Source: Acidobacteriota bacterium (GTDB lineage Bacteria; Acidobacteriota; Vicinamibacteria; Vicinamibacterales; 2-12-FULL-66-21). Taken from it: a DNA stretch of 7,699 nt. The notes beneath the pieces are model-generated. The model had not been told where the DNA came from and did not search any database. It was given only the letters and a program-made list of their open reading frames with translations. Both the position numbers and the translations under genes were made by a program. How positions within the stretch are numbered: position 1 is the stretch's first letter; every line of letters starts with the position of its first letter. The stretch spans positions 1-7,699 of the forward strand of contig JACDBQ010000089.1 of the NCBI GenBank assembly GCA_013694845.1, given 5' to 3'. Below are positions 1 to 5,296 of this stretch, in pieces.

Positions 1-132
1 TGCGACGTGCGACGTGCGACGTGCGACGTGCGACGTGCGACGTGCGACGTGCTGCGTGCTAGGTGCGACATGCGGGGTGCTACGTGCGACGCATCGCAGC
101 CAGCACGTCGCACCTCGCACCTCGCACGTCGT
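1..132. repeat. Heptamer TGCGACG tandem array with facing inverted array
   Basis: The 7-mer TGCGACG repeats seven times exactly over 1-49. Six more 7-base units follow at 50-91; five are degenerate (for example TGCTGCG, TGCTAGG, TGCGACA) and the last, 85-91, is exact again. After a 14-base spacer, the reverse complement appears at 106-132 as CGTCGCA, CCTCGCA, CCTCGCA and a partial CGTCG. The forward and inverted units can pair, for example GTGCGACG at 84-91 with CGTCGCAC at 106-113, so the region can fold back on itself. The array runs off the left edge, so its full length is unknown. It ends about 15 bases before the start codon of the next gene. No coding role is seen. It is best described as an intergenic tandem and inverted simple repeat. 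Confidence 0.9.
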
Positions 133-146
133 AAAATAAACGGCAC

Positions 147-1604
147 ATGTTGAAGAAGGTCGGGAAGGCGGTGGGCGTGGGCCTGGGTGTGCTGGCCGTT
201 CTCGCGGTGGGCCTCTACGCCATCGGACTGCGCGTGGTGCTCGATGGCGGGGGCACGCCGACGCTCCGGTTCATGGAATCGGCGGACGAGCGCGCTTCGG
301 CGCTCGCGCGCCATCGGGAGGCGCAACGGAACCAGCCCCCTGCGCCCACAGGCGCGCCGGCGCCACCGTCTCCCGGGGTCGCCGAGACACCGGTGCCGAG
401 TGCAGAGGTGCGAGCCCTGCCCCCCTCCCCCACCCGTGCACCACGGGCCTACTGGACCAACTTCCGCGGGCCCGCTCGCGACGGTCACTACCTCGAACGT
501 CCGATCCGCACCGACTGGCCCGCCGGCGGACTCACCCCGGTGTGGAAGCAGCCGGTCGGCGGCGGATACGCCTCCTTCGTGGCCGCAAACGGCCGCGCCT
601 TCACGATCGAGCAGCGCGGTGGCCAGGAGGTGGTCGCGGCCTACGACGTCCCGACCGGCCGTGAGCTGTGGAGCAACGCCTGGTCCGCGACGTTCCGCGA
701 GTCGATGGGAGGCGACGGCCCCCGCGCCACCCCCACGTGGCACGACGGCAAGGTCTACGCCCTCGGGGCCGCGGGCGAGTTGCGCTGCCTGGACGACGCG
801 ACCGGCGCGATGATCTGGCGAACCAATATCCTCGACGACGCCGCTGCGCCAAACCTGCAGTGGGGGATGTCGGCCGCTCCGCTCGTCGCCGATGACAATG
901 TGATCGTTCTGCCAGGCGGCCCGGGAGGAAAGTCCGTCGTCGCGTACAACCGTGTGACCGGAAAACAGGCGTGGTCCGCGCTGGACGATACCCAGTCGTA
1001 TTCATCCCCTATGCTGGTCACGCTCGCGGGCGTGCGGCAAATCCTGGTCTTCAGCGCGTCACGACTCATGGGCATCACGCCCGAGAGCGGCCAGGTACTC
1101 TGGGAGTTCCCGTGGCAGACGCAGTATGGCGTGAACGCGTCGCAACCGCTGCTGATGGGCGATCGCCGGATTTTCATCTCGACGGGGTATGGAACGGGCG
1201 CCGCCGCGATCGAGCTCAGTCCCGAGGGCGCCGGACGCTTGTCCGTGAAGGAACTGTGGCGCACGAACCGGATGAAGAACCAGTTCACCAGCTCCGTTCT
1301 TCACGAGGGGTTCATCTACGGGCTCGACGAAGCGATTCTGGCGTGTATCGACGCGGCCACCGGGGAGCTGAAGTGGAAAGGCGGCCGGTACGGCTACGGC
1401 CAGATCATGCTGGCGAGTGGTCACCTGATCGTGGTGACCGAGGGAGGCGAGCTGTCGCTGGTTCGCGCGAATCCGGACGGTCACATCGAGATCGCGCGGT
1501 TCCCTGGCCTCGACGGCAAGACGTGGAACCATCCAGCCATCAGTGACGGGTATCTGCTCGTGCGAAACCTCAACGAGATGGCTGCGTTCGACCTCCGCCG
1601 CTAG
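147..1604 (+). CDS. Membrane-anchored PQQ-like beta-propeller repeat protein
   Basis: This is a 485-residue protein. Residues 1-6 are basic and about 7-29 form one hydrophobic helix (a signal anchor or uncleaved signal), so the bulk probably sits outside the inner membrane. A Pro/Ala-rich linker covers about 62-100. The rest is a beta-propeller of the PQQ/quinoprotein-like superfamily, opening with W-x-x-F-R-G-P-x-R-D-G at 103-113, which is typical of this group. Blade motifs of the form D/N-x-x-T/S-G-x-x-x-W recur near residues 167-175, 216-224, 268-276, 311-319 and 402-410. No haem c motif (CxxCH) is present. I did not find the vicinal cysteines of PQQ alcohol dehydrogenases, so it is more likely a structural or binding propeller (BamB-like fold) than a quinoprotein dehydrogenase. 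The ATG at 147 is chosen because the anchor follows directly; no clear Shine-Dalgarno sequence precedes it. The substrate is unknown. Confidence 0.88.
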   Translation: MLKKVGKAVGVGLGVLAVLAVGLYAIGLRVVLDGGGTPTLRFMESADERASALARHREAQRNQPPAPTGAPAPPSPGVAETPVPSAEVRALPPSPTRAPRAYWTNFRGPARDGHYLERPIRTDWPAGGLTPVWKQPVGGGYASFVAANGRAFTIEQRGGQEVVAAYDVPTGRELWSNAWSATFRESMGGDGPRATPTWHDGKVYALGAAGELRCLDDATGAMIWRTNILDDAAAPNLQWGMSAAPLVADDNVIVLPGGPGGKSVVAYNRVTGKQAWSALDDTQSYSSPMLVTLAGVRQILVFSASRLMGITPESGQVLWEFPWQTQYGVNASQPLLMGDRRIFISTGYGTGAAAIELSPEGAGRLSVKELWRTNRMKNQFTSSVLHEGFIYGLDEAILACIDAATGELKWKGGRYGYGQIMLASGHLIVVTEGGELSLVRANPDGHIEIARFPGLDGKTWNHPAISDGYLLVRNLNEMAAFDLRR

Positions 1605-1729
1605 GGTCGCGTCCAAACGGTTCAATTCGACAGATGCCGCTGGTGTCGCGGGGAGTGGCGGCGGTCGTCGCGGTCGGGACATAATCAGACAGATCGGCGT
1701 CATAGGCCGTGACAGGGATGAGCAGAAAT

Positions 1730-2023
1730 ATGAGAGCAGAAGCAATTCGCCGCGCGAAAACCGGGATGCTCCACGATGATGAGCTCCAGCACCTGATCCT
1801 TGAACGCATCGAGGAAGACGGTTCGTTTGCCGTCGCCGCCGGGCGCGGCCGGACTGTGATCAACGTCCAGGTCAGCGATGGCGAAGTGACGCTGACGGGT
1901 GTCGTGCGGAGCGCGGCCGACCGCAGACGCGCCGACCTCCTGGCGCGAGCGATGGGAGCGGCAGGCGTCGACAACCAGCTGCGGGTCGCCGAAGACGGCA
2001 GCGCCCCGAAATCCAAGAAGTAG
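1730..2023 (+). CDS. Small BON-domain protein
   Basis: This is a 97-residue protein counted from the ATG at 1730. A BON domain fills most of it: a helix with D-D-E-L-Q-H-L-I, a strand with I-N-V-Q-V-S-D-G-E-V-T-L-T-G-V-V, then R-S-A-A-D-R-R-R-A-D-L-L-A-R-A, ending in G-V-D-N-Q-L. This is the alpha-beta-beta-alpha-beta order of the family. BON domains are usually found in exported proteins such as OsmY or attached to channels and are thought to bind phospholipid. Here there is no signal peptide, lipobox or second domain, so location is uncertain. In-frame starts also exist at GTG 1709 and ATG 1718. I prefer 1730 because the purine-rich AGGGATGAG lies just upstream, but the signal is weak. The short basic tail ends in K-S-K-K. 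The target is unknown. Confidence 0.82.
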   Translation: MRAEAIRRAKTGMLHDDELQHLILERIEEDGSFAVAAGRGRTVINVQVSDGEVTLTGVVRSAADRRRADLLARAMGAAGVDNQLRVAEDGSAPKSKK

Positions 2024-2050
2024 GGCCTCCCCGAAAGACGCGGACCTATC

Positions 2051-2080
2051 GCACGTCACCGTGCGTGGTGCTTCCGCACC
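2051..2080 (+). terminator. Two adjacent small hairpins after the BON gene
   Basis: GCACG (2051-2055) pairs with CGTGC (2060-2064) around a TCAC loop, and GGTGC (2067-2071) pairs with GCACC (2076-2080) around a TTCC loop. They lie 28 bases after the BON stop codon and before the next gene. No T-run follows, so intrinsic termination is only a possibility. Short GC stems occur easily in DNA of this composition. Confidence 0.25.
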
Positions 2081-2143
2081 GTTGAGCGGGTCCGGTCACT
2101 CCATCCTTTGAGCTGTGCGGTCCATGGCACAAAGTGAGCCATC

Positions 2144-2509
2144 ATGGTGCACATCTACTTCCTTGCCCTCCTTCCCCTGGTCCAGGCTGCGCCCGCCGGG
2201 GCCGCCGCGTCGCTGCTCCAGGCGGACAAAACCTTCGCGGAGGCGGGTCCTACCAAGCCTGCCGTCGAGGCGATCTCGGCGATGTTCGCCGCCGACGTCA
2301 CGGTACCTGCACCCGGGAACGTGTTCGTCCAGGGAAAGGCCAGGGCGATAGAGGCACTGCAGGCCAACCCGGACAACCTCACGGGTCGTGTGGAGTGGGC
2401 GCCCATCCGCGTGGGCCTCTCGGCTGATGGCACGCACGGCTTCACCTTCGGCTACATGACGCTGACCAAGGCCGACAAATCCACGGTGCCGCTGAAGTAC
2501 CTGGCGTAA
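2144..2509 (+). CDS. 5' fragment ORF: signal peptide plus first SnoaL-like half
   Basis: This is the 121-residue ORF that an automatic caller would report upstream of the TAA. It has a short hydrophobic N-terminus (I-Y-F-L-A-L-L-P-L-V) with a likely cleavage site in the Ala-rich stretch near residues 19-23. Next come a helix containing A-D-K-T-F-A-E-A and the segment M-F-A-A-D-V-T-V-P-A-P-G-N, and then strands with H-G-F-T-F-G-Y-M-T. It stops before the final strand pair of the fold, so it is unlikely to be stable or active alone. It is listed separately because, if translated, this is the product the present sequence allows. A weak purine-rich stretch (AAAGTGAG) precedes the ATG by about six bases. 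Confidence 0.5.
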   Translation: MVHIYFLALLPLVQAAPAGAAASLLQADKTFAEAGPTKPAVEAISAMFAADVTVPAPGNVFVQGKARAIEALQANPDNLTGRVEWAPIRVGLSADGTHGFTFGYMTLTKADKSTVPLKYLA

Positions 2510-3018
2510 TGGATCAAAGAGCCCGGCGGCTGGCGCGTTGCCGCATACCGGCGTCGCCCGCGCGCGCAAGGGGCCGTCTCGACAGAGATGATGGCACCCG
2601 CGGTTCCCGCAGCGTTTGCGGCGACGTCCGGCGACGCCGCCACCGTGGCGACATTTGGCGAGAGCCTTGTGGCCGCTGAGAAGGCCTTCTCGGATGAAGC
2701 GCAGAAGATCGGGATCGGCGCCGCCTTCGCCAAACATGGAAGCCGTGACGCCGTCAACATGGGAGGGCCGAAAGACGCCGGGTTCGTCGTCGGCTCGGAA
2801 GCGATCGGTCGCTCGGTCGGCGAAGGCAGCCCGACCGACCGAAGCGAGGTCGCGTGGAGCGCCGACCGCGTGCTCGTCGCGCCGAGCGGAGATCTCGGGA
2901 TCACCTTCGGGGTGATCCGCATTCTTCAGCCCACCGCAGGGCAGCCGTCAAGCGTGCCATTCTTCACCATCTGCCGACGCGAGAGTCCTGCGCAGCATGG
3001 CGGTACATCGCTGAATAG
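2144..3018 (+). pseudogene. Disrupted secreted protein with two SnoaL/DUF4440-like domains
   Basis: One reading frame runs from ATG 2144 to about 2996, with a single in-frame TAA at 2507-2509 (codon 122). Similarity to a SnoaL/NTF2-type fold continues immediately after the stop: before it K-Y-L-A, after it W-I-K-E-P-G-G-W-R-V-A-A-Y, the usual C-terminal strand pair of DUF4440-like domains. A second related half follows and ends V-P-F-F-T-I-C-R-R-E-S-P-A-Q. There the frame shifts by one base, and the expected ending W-R-Y-I-A-E-stop is found in the next frame at 2998-3018. Restoring one base near 2996 (for example a C, giving Gln-Pro-Trp) yields a protein of about 291 residues. The Cys at 2972-2974 (TGC) aligns with the Trp (TGG) of the first half. 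The start is followed by a hydrophobic signal peptide (about residues 1-22). Family membership is by motif only. Assembly error is the main alternative to true decay. Confidence 0.8.
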
Positions 3019-3097
3019 TTCGGGGTGTGGGGTCCGGGGTGCGGGCTCCGAGGTTCCAGGGTTCTGGAACCTGAGCTTCTCGGAACCTGCCAGATAA
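2588..3097 (+). CDS. 3' fragment ORF: second SnoaL-like half with frameshifted tail
   Basis: This 169-residue ORF starts at the first in-frame ATG after the TAA and lies in the same frame as the 5' fragment. Its body carries a second SnoaL-like unit with A-E-K-A-F-S-D-E-A-Q-K-I-G, G-S-R-D-A-V-N-M-G-G, E-A-I-G-R-S-V and L-G-I-T-F-G-V-I-R. The last 30 or so residues (after S-P-A-Q) are low-complexity translation of intergenic repeat sequence. They are an artefact of the frameshift, because the natural stop TAG lies at 3016-3018 in the neighbouring frame. It has no signal peptide and no good ribosome binding site, so independent expression is doubtful. Treat it as the C-terminal part of the pseudogene. 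Confidence 0.4.
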   Translation: MMAPAVPAAFAATSGDAATVATFGESLVAAEKAFSDEAQKIGIGAAFAKHGSRDAVNMGGPKDAGFVVGSEAIGRSVGEGSPTDRSEVAWSADRVLVAPSGDLGITFGVIRILQPTAGQPSSVPFFTICRRESPAQHGGTSLNSSGCGVRGAGSEVPGFWNLSFSEPAR

Positions 3098-3164
3098 CCC
3101 CCGGACAGTGGAACTCGGAACCTCCGAACTCCTAACCTCAGAACCCTGCACCCCCGAACCTCGG
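3048..3164. repeat. GGAACCT-type inverted repeats, local and long-range
   Basis: A perfect local hairpin has AGGTTCCAG (3051-3059) pairing with CTGGAACCT (3064-3072) over a GGTT loop. The same left arm can instead pair at long range: CCGAGGTTC (3048-3056) with GAACCTCGG (3156-3164), and CAGGGTTCTG (3057-3066) with CAGAACCCTG (3139-3148). That gives a 19-base left arm matched by two right segments separated by 7 bases. TCGGAACCT also occurs as a direct repeat at 3080-3088 and 3115-3123. No T-run follows, so it does not look like a simple terminator. Confidence 0.8.
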
Positions 3165-3283
3165 CGATACAGTCGACCTCCCTCTCGGTGGCACGAACTT
3201 TCCAATACATTTCCCGGATCGCGGCAGTTCTCGTGACTGTCTGACCGCGGAGATGATGGGCGCAGCGATATTGCGCAACATAT

Positions 3284-3290
3284 AAGGGGG
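3284..3290 (+). promoter_or_regulatory. Ribosome binding site for the operon's first gene
   Basis: AAGGGGG lies six bases before the ATG at 3297. It is one of the two clear Shine-Dalgarno sequences in the window and fixes the start of the first gene of the membrane operon. Confidence 0.75.
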
Positions 3291-3296
3291 ATTCGA

Positions 3297-3899
3297 ATGG
3301 CGGAACACACGGGGCCAGGCGCGCTCGGCTCCACGCAAGGCGCTGCCGGCACGGCAAACAACTCCACGCAGAAAGATGGAATCGTCGGACGCGTTCGTGA
3401 GCAGGCAACGGCACAGCTCACCACGCAGAAAGACAAAGCGACCGATGGGCTCGGCACCGTCGCTGAGGCGGTTCGCCAGACGACGCAGACTCTGCGCGAC
3501 GGGCAGCACGACACCGTAGCCCGCTACGTCGAACAGGCGGCGGACCAGATCGAGCGCTTCTCGCAACAGCTGAAAAACAAGGACGTCGGGCAGCTGATGA
3601 ACGACGCGCAGCAACTCGCGCGGCGTCAGCCGGCGTTGTTCATCGGCGGGGCGTTCGCGATCGGCCTGCTCGGCGCACGCTTCCTGAAGAGCTCCGCACG
3701 AGACGACGAGCGCGACTGGAGAAACGCGGGCGACGTCGCCGTTCGTGGCTACGGCTCGGGCCCAACCTCAAGCGGCGCGACGTCAACCTCGAACGCGTAC
3801 GGTAATCGCGTTCCAACTTCTACCGGCACGGCTTCACGTGGGACGCGGCCAGGGGCGGTGACCGGCGATCGAGATTACAAGTCGACAGAGGGTCTGTAA
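3297..3899 (+). CDS. Hypothetical single-TM protein with helical N-terminal domain
   Basis: This is a 200-residue protein. Residues 1-26 are polar and probably disordered. About 27-107 form a long amphipathic, Gln/Lys/Asp-rich helical region likely to be coiled. One hydrophobic segment at about 112-130 begins R-R-Q-P-A-L-F-I-G-G-A-F and ends G-A-R-F-L-K-S-S, with small residues as in glycine-zipper or YqjD/ElaB-like anchors. The tail (131-200) is rich in Ser, Thr and Gly and probably disordered. I recognise no named family. The layout suggests a membrane-anchored envelope or stress protein. The start is fixed by AAGGGGG six bases upstream. The stop codon TAA shares its last base with the ATG of the next gene (TAATG), so translation is probably coupled. 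It is the first gene of a three-gene operon. Confidence 0.8.
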   Translation: MAEHTGPGALGSTQGAAGTANNSTQKDGIVGRVREQATAQLTTQKDKATDGLGTVAEAVRQTTQTLRDGQHDTVARYVEQAADQIERFSQQLKNKDVGQLMNDAQQLARRQPALFIGGAFAIGLLGARFLKSSARDDERDWRNAGDVAVRGYGSGPTSSGATSTSNAYGNRVPTSTGTASRGTRPGAVTGDRDYKSTEGL

Positions 3900-4294
3900 T
3901 GGCTGATCCGCTCGACAACCGCTCGATCGGCGATCTCTTTGCCGAACTGTCGCGCGAGACCAGTCAGCTCGTGCGGAAGGAAGTGGAACTGGCAACCACC
4001 GAGATGACCGCCAAGGCCCGTAAGGCGGGCGGCCACATTGGTGTGGCGGCGGCGGGTGGCGCGCTCGCACACGCGGGTCTGCTCGTATTTCTGGCCGCGC
4101 TGGTGCTCGGACTCAGTGAGATGGGCGTGACGCCCTGGCTTTCGGCGCTGATCATCAGCGTGCTGACGATCGGCGTAGGGTATCTGCTCATCAATCGCGG
4201 GACCGCGGGGTTGAAGACGACCAGCGTCGCCCCCACTCGCGCCATGGAATCACTGAAGGAGGACGCGAAATGGACGACAAAACAAGGGGCATAG
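3899..4294 (+). CDS. Phage_holin_3_6 / DUF1469-type membrane protein
   Basis: This is a 131-residue protein. A cytoplasmic amphipathic helix (about 8-42) carries S-I-G-D-L-F-A-E-L-S-R-E-T-S-Q-L-V-R-K-E-V-E-L, the hallmark of the 'phage holin family' proteins (Phage_holin_3_6, also called DUF1469). Two membrane helices follow at about 47-72 and 78-98, with a short turn containing M-G-V-T-P-W, then a basic tail. Despite the name, chromosomal members are common, lie away from phage genes and have no shown lysis role; no endolysin or other phage gene is nearby. The start overlaps the upstream stop as TAATG. The 3' end overlaps the next gene by 25 bases in another frame and contains that gene's ribosome binding site. 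The family call is confident from pattern; the function is unknown, perhaps envelope organisation. Confidence 0.87.
   Translation: MADPLDNRSIGDLFAELSRETSQLVRKEVELATTEMTAKARKAGGHIGVAAAGGALAHAGLLVFLAALVLGLSEMGVTPWLSALIISVLTIGVGYLLINRGTAGLKTTSVAPTRAMESLKEDAKWTTKQGA
4256..4263 (+). promoter_or_regulatory. Strong ribosome binding site inside the upstream gene
   Basis: AAGGAGGA, a near-perfect anti-16S match, lies six bases before the ATG at 4270 and inside the 3' end of the holin-family gene. It supports the overlapping start at 4270 over later in-frame ATGs such as 4447. Confidence 0.85.
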
Positions 4295-5253
4295 GCGGCG
4301 ACGATGTGACAGGCCGCGCCGACGAGACGACCCGCAGCTATGCGGGGGACTCGTCGAAACCCGCGACCCGCCGGCCGGCTTCGAGCCGCTCCACGGAAAA
4401 TACGCGGTCCAGCGCCGAGGCGTCAGGTACCACCGAGGATACCGACATGGATCCCGAGTCGGAACGTCGCACGCGCGAACTCCAGGGGGAAATCGCCAGC
4501 ACGAGGGCGGAACTGTCGGAGACGATCGAAGCGATCCAGGACAGGCTCAAACCGGCCAACCTCGTGTCGGATGCGAAGGATATGGTAAAGGCTGCCACAA
4601 CGGAAAAGGTGAAGAGTATGGCTGATACGGCAAGTGGAACTGCGCAGGAGATGATGCGGGGCACGCGCGAATACGCCCAGGACTTCGTCGAAGGCGCCAA
4701 GCAGAATCCGATACCGGCGTTGATGATCGGCGCGGGCGTCGCCTGGCTGCTCATCGACCGAACGCGGAAGAGCGGCTACGAGCCCAGCCGCTCATCGGGA
4801 CGATCCGAGTACTCGTCGCCGCGGTATGGGTACCAGGGGACGGACTACTACGCGAACCCCGGTTCCAACGAGGGTTCGGGTTATGACCGGGCGGCGCGCG
4901 GCAGCGGCAACTACGCCGGCAGCGGCAGCAGCGACTTCGGGGGCGCCGCCGAGGGTCTGGCCACCAAAGCCCGCGATGTGGCCGACCAGGCGCGCCGCAC
5001 GGCGCGTCGCACCCAGAGCGGCCTGCAGCGAACGCTGAACGAGAATCCCTTGCTCGTCGGCGCAGCGGCGGTGCTGGTCGGCGCGGCGGTCGGAGCCTCG
5101 CTGCCGGAGACGGAACGCGAGAACGAGTGGATGGGCGAAGCGCGCGACAGCGTCGTGGAACGCGCGCAGGAAGCGGCAAGAGACGCCGCCAGCACCGTCC
5201 GCGAGGTCGCGTCAGAAGCGGTCGACAAGGTCGCCGACCAGACCATCAAGTAA
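4270..5253 (+). CDS. DUF3618 domain membrane protein
   Basis: This is a 327-residue protein. Residues 1-62 are polar and Ser/Thr/Arg-rich. The DUF3618 domain covers about 65-115, with R-R-T-R-E-L-Q-G-E-I-A-S-T-R-A-E-L-S-E-T-I and then I-Q-D-R-L-K-P. A hydrophobic segment at 147-163 (Q-N-P-I-P-A-L-M-I-G-A-G-V) is followed by a Tyr/Gly/Ser-rich low-complexity stretch (168-225). A helical part (about 226-256) leads to a second hydrophobic segment at 259-277 (E-N-P-L-L-V-G-A-A-A). The end (280-327) has L-P-E-T-E-R-E-N-E-W-M-G and then Ala-rich amphipathic helix. DUF3618 proteins commonly accompany holin-family proteins like the one upstream, which supports both calls. The start is set by AAGGAGGA at 4256-4263. 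The gene ends just before a strong hairpin. Its role is unknown; a stress or envelope structural function is inferred. Confidence 0.87.
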   Translation: MDDKTRGIGGDDVTGRADETTRSYAGDSSKPATRRPASSRSTENTRSSAEASGTTEDTDMDPESERRTRELQGEIASTRAELSETIEAIQDRLKPANLVSDAKDMVKAATTEKVKSMADTASGTAQEMMRGTREYAQDFVEGAKQNPIPALMIGAGVAWLLIDRTRKSGYEPSRSSGRSEYSSPRYGYQGTDYYANPGSNEGSGYDRAARGSGNYAGSGSSDFGGAAEGLATKARDVADQARRTARRTQSGLQRTLNENPLLVGAAAVLVGAAVGASLPETERENEWMGEARDSVVERAQEAARDAASTVREVASEAVDKVADQTIK

Positions 5254-5262
5254 ACCGCGGTT

Positions 5263-5294
5263 CAGCGGGGTCCGGGTTCGCCCGCACCCTGCTG
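5263..5294. terminator. Hairpin between convergent genes (likely terminator)
   Basis: CAGCGGGGT (5263-5271) pairs with ACCCTGCTG (5286-5294) with one G-U pair. Across a C/C mismatch, CGGG (5273-5276) pairs with CCCG (5281-5284) around a TTCG loop. It fills most of the 43-base gap between the stop codons of the DUF3618 gene (+) and the aldolase gene (-). No T-run follows on either side. The G-U pair becomes an A/C mismatch in the minus-strand transcript, so it should be somewhat stronger for the plus-strand operon. Confidence 0.65.
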
Positions 5295-5296
5295 GC

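Larger units (their letters stand above)
3019..3296. other. Intergenic region with repeats and probable operon leader
   Basis: This gap of 278 bases lies between the pseudogene stop and the membrane-protein operon. The left two thirds (about 3020-3165) are G-rich then C-rich and hold inverted repeats, listed separately. The right third (about 3170-3283) is less repetitive and should contain the promoter of the downstream operon. I could not identify a convincing -35/-10 pair. A short stem GCGCA (3260-3264) with TGCGC (3272-3276) lies just before the ribosome binding site. Confidence 0.6.

Noticed and set aside
1..132. CRISPR array
   Set aside because: The units are 7 bases long and directly abutting with no spacers, and no cas gene is seen.
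755..1288. Antisense ORFs over the propeller gene
   Set aside because: They are long only because of GC-rich codon bias. They lack recognisable domains and lie opposite a clear gene.
1680..1685. CATAAT as a -10 promoter box before the BON gene
   Set aside because: No acceptable -35 box at the right distance; one 6-base match is weak evidence.
2507..2509. Programmed stop-codon readthrough or recoding
   Set aside because: TAA is the least leaky stop and no recoding structure is evident. The nearby frameshift in the same gene makes decay or sequence error simpler.
2508..2680. Translational restart at the TAATG overlapping the premature stop
   Set aside because: The ATG at 2508 is in a different frame from the second domain and gives an Arg-rich shadow peptide, not the conserved continuation.
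3899..4294. Prophage lysis cassette, because of the holin-family protein
   Set aside because: No endolysin, spanin, structural or integrase gene is nearby. The neighbour is a DUF3618 protein, as in chromosomal non-phage copies.
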